17,545 bases of DNA from an uncultured Chlorobiaceae bacterium (GTDB taxonomy: Bacteria; Bacteroidota; Chlorobiia; Chlorobiales; Chlorobiaceae). Each line of letters opens with the position of its first letter. Positions within the stretch are counted from its first letter, which is position 1. Both the position numbers and the translations under genes were made by a program. The stretch is taken from the NCBI GenBank assembly GCA_903838095.1, contig CAILXE010000513.1:1-17545 (forward strand), in the 5' to 3' direction. Shown piece by piece: positions 15,285-17,545 of this stretch. The notes under the pieces are model-generated. The model saw only the letters and a program-made list of their open reading frames with translations, was not told the origin of the DNA and searched no databases.

Positions 15285-15575
15285 ATGATCGTTACTTTTG
15301 GAAATCGGGCTACATCAGATTTTTATCACGGTATTTCAAGTAGTCGCTCAAGAAAAATACCTGTTCAGATAAAAGATATTGCCCTGTACAAACTGGATGT
15401 TCTCAATGCCGTCCCGTCTCTGGAAGATTTGAAATCTCCTCCAGGCAATCGTCTGGAAGCATTGAAAGGTGATTTTACGGGTTTCCACAGCATTCGAATC
15501 AATGATCAGTGGCGAATTGTCTTCAGATGGCAGGATTCCGGAGCATACGACGTTCAGATTATTGATTACCACTAA
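15285..15575 (+). CDS. higB: HigB-type toxin (RelE/ParE superfamily)
   Basis: A 96-residue HigB-like toxin. This family consists of ribosome-dependent mRNA interferases neutralised by the downstream HigA. Seen: SRKIPVQIKDIALYKLDVLNA (22-42), SLEDLKSPPGNRLEALKGD (45-63), HSIRINDQWRIVFRW (68-82) and the C-terminal DVQIIDYH (89-96). All are standard for the group, with the basic/aromatic strand RINDQWRI forming the active face. ATG 15285 is chosen because family members begin MI-F at this point. A TTG two codons upstream is not needed. No clear Shine-Dalgarno. higA follows after 24 bp, in the inverted order (toxin first) usual for higBA. Confidence 0.93.
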   Translation: MIVTFGNRATSDFYHGISSSRSRKIPVQIKDIALYKLDVLNAVPSLEDLKSPPGNRLEALKGDFTGFHSIRINDQWRIVFRWQDSGAYDVQIIDYH

Positions 15576-15599
15576 CCAATTTCTGCAAAAAATAATAAT

Positions 15600-15890
15600 A
15601 TGATACCATCAAACAGAGTGGCAACACATCCCGGAATTATATTACTGAAGGAGTTTATCGAGCCTCTGGGTCTGTCCCAGAAAACGCTTTCGGCGCATAT
15701 CGGCATCCCGGTGCAACGAATCAATGAGATTGTCCGTGGTAAGAGAGGGGTGTCACCAAATACGGCCTGGCTTCTTGCCGGGGCGTTCAACACGTCACCG
15801 GAGTTTTGGCTTAACCTGCAAGCAACTCACGACTTGTCTCTGCACAAACCAAAGCGCCATGTGCTGCCGATGCTGAAAGCAAGCGCGTAA
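15600..15890 (+). CDS. higA: HigA-type antitoxin (HTH, XRE family)
   Basis: A 96-residue antitoxin with a helix-turn-helix (about 26-49): LSQKTLSAHIGIPVQRINEIVRGKR, followed by VSPNTAWLLAGAFNTSPEFWLNLQ (51-74), the highly conserved HigA segment. It should bind HigB and repress its own operon. It begins at ATG 15600. A short A/T-rich hairpin-like AAAAATTATGTTTTTTT begins at its stop codon and may end the transcript. Confidence 0.94.
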   Translation: MIPSNRVATHPGIILLKEFIEPLGLSQKTLSAHIGIPVQRINEIVRGKRGVSPNTAWLLAGAFNTSPEFWLNLQATHDLSLHKPKRHVLPMLKASA

Positions 15891-16285
15891 AAATTATGTT
15901 TTTTTAGTGTATTCTGCGCGTTACAACAGAGTGATCAAGTAGCTCTGAAAGATCGCGGGATCAGCGTATCCTCCGTGATATAAACATCAAAAGCGTGAGG
16001 TGGTTCAGTTTCAACGGTCATAGACTCAGACTTCGTCAACCTTCACCATTCCAAACCGGAGCTTGCTCTATTCGTATAGAGAGGGGGAAATTTCATATCT
16101 TTAACCAAAATAAGATATGAGTATTAACAGAAAAAGATAAAGGCTGTTACTGAAAGTACGGTCAAGAGTTCAAGGCTTGTCAGCAAGATTGACTTATCCA
16201 AAGAAAAGGTAATCGTTATGGAAATGGCGCTTGTCTCAACAACCTCCCAATAATAGGAATACGTTTTACTCATTACACCCAAAAA
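15891..16285. other. 395-bp intergenic stretch with one dyad
   Basis: I see no gene here. The stretch contains TCATATCTT (16093-16101) and AAGATATGA (16112-16120), a perfect 9-bp inverted repeat around a 10-base loop, about 170 bp before the next gene. Otherwise no RNA gene, repeat or strong promoter is recognisable. Confidence 0.6.
16093..16120. repeat. Perfect 9-bp inverted repeat TCATATCTT/AAGATATGA
   Basis: Exact complementary arms with a 10-base AT-rich centre and no T-run. Could be an operator for the downstream gene at 16286 or a weak hairpin. Function unknown. Confidence 0.4.
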
Positions 16286-17317
16286 ATGGAAAATAAAAAG
16301 AAAATCACCGGCACCCCCTCGACATATTCGGTCACATTCGGTGACCCGACAAGTTGGTGGAATCTGGATCTTAACCGTGGTGCGACAAGGGTTACTTCAG
16401 TAACAGGCGTTGCACATGTCAAGAGCGGTTTCAAGTGGAATTCCGGGGATGAAGATACAACTGAATGGTTACCGCAGGGACTTACGGGTCTCCAAACAAC
16501 CCAAAATAACTACGACTATAAATTCATGGTTGTGAGTTGGTACTTTCATGCTGGTTCAAAAGGAGTGCGGTTGTCTTTCGTTGATACAGTCGACCCTCGT
16601 CATTACCGGCATGTTCTGCTTGTTATGCCCGATAATAACGGCAAACTCAAACCGCTTGCAGGTCAGCATGCTGGTGGCATAGAGATTATCGGGATGAAAC
16701 TCTATTTAGCCGACACGTCATTTGGTATTCGCGAGTTCAATCTGAAGAAAATTTATGCGGCTTCAAATGTCAGCAGTTTTGATGCTTTTGATTACAGATA
16801 CATCATGCCTCAGGATCGATCGTATGACGTAAGTAACGACATTCGTGATGGAGCGGGTAACGTGCCAAAATTTTCCTATTTATCCAGGACTTGGAAGGAT
16901 GGAACTCCCCAACTGTTATCCGGGAACTTTAATATTGATGGAAATGAGAGTTACGGGAATTCACCTACCCGAGTGTGTCGTTGGGCAGTAGATCAAGAAT
17001 CGGGAAGCATCACTCAAACAGGTCCAATCATTCAGTTAAATTGCCAGAGGGTGCAAGGAGCTGTCCTAAGAGTAAAAGGGGGCAGAGAGGTATTGTACCT
17101 GAGTCGAAGCTATGGAACAACGCATTACAAGCTTTACGTCGTGGAAGTCCCTGCTCATTACAATCCAAATGAGAGACTTGGCGGCTTCAAGGAGTACGAC
17201 TGGTGTAACTATTCTGAGGATATGCATTTGTCTAAGGCAGATAATCTCTGGTGTCACCAAGAGAAATCATCAAGAAGAGTCTTTTATGTCGATCCCGATG
17301 ATTATCTGCCGGCGTAG
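16286..17317 (+). CDS. Hypothetical protein resembling secreted actinobacterial proteins
   Basis: A 343-residue protein rich in short strands, Trp, Tyr and Gly. The order of segments strongly recalls a family of Streptomyces secreted proteins that I know only by pattern: TEWLPQGLTGL (59-69), VVSWYFHAGSKGVRLSF (82-98), RHYRHVLLVMP (105-115), GQHAGGIEI (126-134), LYLADTSFGIREFNL (139-153), YRYIMPQ (170-176). Repeated strand blocks ending in D/Y-rich turns suggest a beta-propeller. Unlike its apparent relatives it has no signal peptide: the N-terminus is MENKKKITGT. It is thus either cytoplasmic or truncated at the front. ATG 16286 has no good Shine-Dalgarno. It ends 38 bp before the CRISPR array. 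Function unknown; horizontal acquisition is plausible. Confidence 0.75.
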   Translation: MENKKKITGTPSTYSVTFGDPTSWWNLDLNRGATRVTSVTGVAHVKSGFKWNSGDEDTTEWLPQGLTGLQTTQNNYDYKFMVVSWYFHAGSKGVRLSFVDTVDPRHYRHVLLVMPDNNGKLKPLAGQHAGGIEIIGMKLYLADTSFGIREFNLKKIYAASNVSSFDAFDYRYIMPQDRSYDVSNDIRDGAGNVPKFSYLSRTWKDGTPQLLSGNFNIDGNESYGNSPTRVCRWAVDQESGSITQTGPIIQLNCQRVQGAVLRVKGGREVLYLSRSYGTTHYKLYVVEVPAHYNPNERLGGFKEYDWCNYSEDMHLSKADNLWCHQEKSSRRVFYVDPDDYLPA

Positions 17318-17355
17318 CGTGTGACTTAATTTTTACCTTTCCACACATCCAGCCG

Positions 17356-17545
17356 GAAACACCCCCACGCGCATGGGGAAGACTGTAGCGTGTCCCGTTG
17401 ATCGTGCAGCTCCTGAGAAACACCCCCACGCGCATGGGGAAGACTCAGGGGAAGGTAGTGCTGTATTGTATCTCTCTGAAACACCCCCACGCGCATGGGG
17501 AAGACCCCAAGCTTCAGCTTGACCAGCGGACATTTCTGGAAACAC
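17356..17545 (-). CRISPR. CRISPR array, 28-nt repeats and 33-nt spacers (type I-E-like), cut by window edge
   Basis: Three full repeats (17356-17383, 17417-17444, 17478-17505) are identical, and a fourth begins at 17539. Each starts GAAACA, has the partly palindromic core CCCCCACGCGCATGGGG and ends AAGAC. The period is 61. The three spacers (17384-17416, 17445-17477, 17506-17538) are 33 nt and unrelated to each other. Read on the minus strand, the repeat begins GTCTTCCCC and ends GGGGGTGTTTC, the form of type I-E repeats, giving a predicted 8-nt crRNA handle of GGTGTTTC. I therefore infer minus-strand transcription, the leader to the right outside the window, and oldest spacers on the left. 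No cas gene is in the window. Confidence 0.95.

Noticed and set aside
17314..17393. GTAGCGTGT present at the end of the 16286-17317 gene and in the first CRISPR spacer
   Set aside because: A 9-base match only. Too short to indicate self-targeting or spacer origin.
17333..17545. Minus-strand frame through the CRISPR repeats, reading LPHARGGVS repeatedly
   Set aside because: The repeated peptide is only the translation of the CRISPR repeat. Such frames are well-known artefacts.

Overview
The window looks like chromosomal DNA of a green sulfur bacterium (Chlorobiota) or a close Bacteroidota relative. The basis is the UvrA subtype (a reduced first zinc module and a Bacteroidota/Chlorobi-style [11 protein letters not shown] segment), an LptD/OstA-type outer-membrane protein of the 'LptD_2' kind, and the general gene make-up. 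The phylum is an inference of moderate confidence, and no species is claimed.

Layout. (1) 1-6715 is ordinary chromosome. It holds the 5' 865 codons of uvrA (minus strand, running off the left edge), an Rrf2-family regulator just upstream of it, a divergent alpha/beta hydrolase whose shared promoter region carries two dyads, and a convergent lptD-like gene. (2) 6899-8536 is a minus-strand cluster: an RtcB-type RNA ligase, a DUF2442 gene, and a DUF4160 gene broken by an internal deletion whose original stop still overlaps the DUF2442 start as ATGA. (3) 8573-12657 looks like an integron-type cassette block without an integrase. Three attC-like sites (R'' and R' cores RYYYAAC/GTTRRRY, 63-70 bp apart, with partly paired inner arms) and one single core site bracket minus-strand accessory genes. 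These are a TIR-like nucleotide-binding protein (PF10137/Cap12-like), a PD-(D/E)XK nuclease with a beta-rich, possibly lectin-like N-terminus, and a DUF3800 protein. Two of these genes end 1 and about 19 nt before an attC-like site, and two start shortly after a core site, as gene cassettes do. The central part (about 9660-11520) is visibly AT-rich and also holds a possible small membrane-protein gene on the other strand. (4) 12994-14741 is a umuDC mutagenic-repair operon preceded by an interrupted long inverted repeat. (5) 15285-15890 is a higB-higA toxin-antitoxin pair. (6) 16286-17317 is a protein resembling secreted actinobacterial proteins but lacking a signal peptide. (7) From 17356 to the right edge is a CRISPR array with identical 28-nt repeats, 33-nt spacers and a 61-nt period (type I-E-like).

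Taken together, 6.9-17.5 kb is an accessory, defence-flavoured region: RNA repair, a TIR effector, a nuclease, DUF3800, SOS-type polymerase, toxin-antitoxin and CRISPR. The most unusual element is the integrase-less set of attC-like sites (a CALIN-like arrangement) carrying probable anti-phage effectors. No intI gene is visible in the window.
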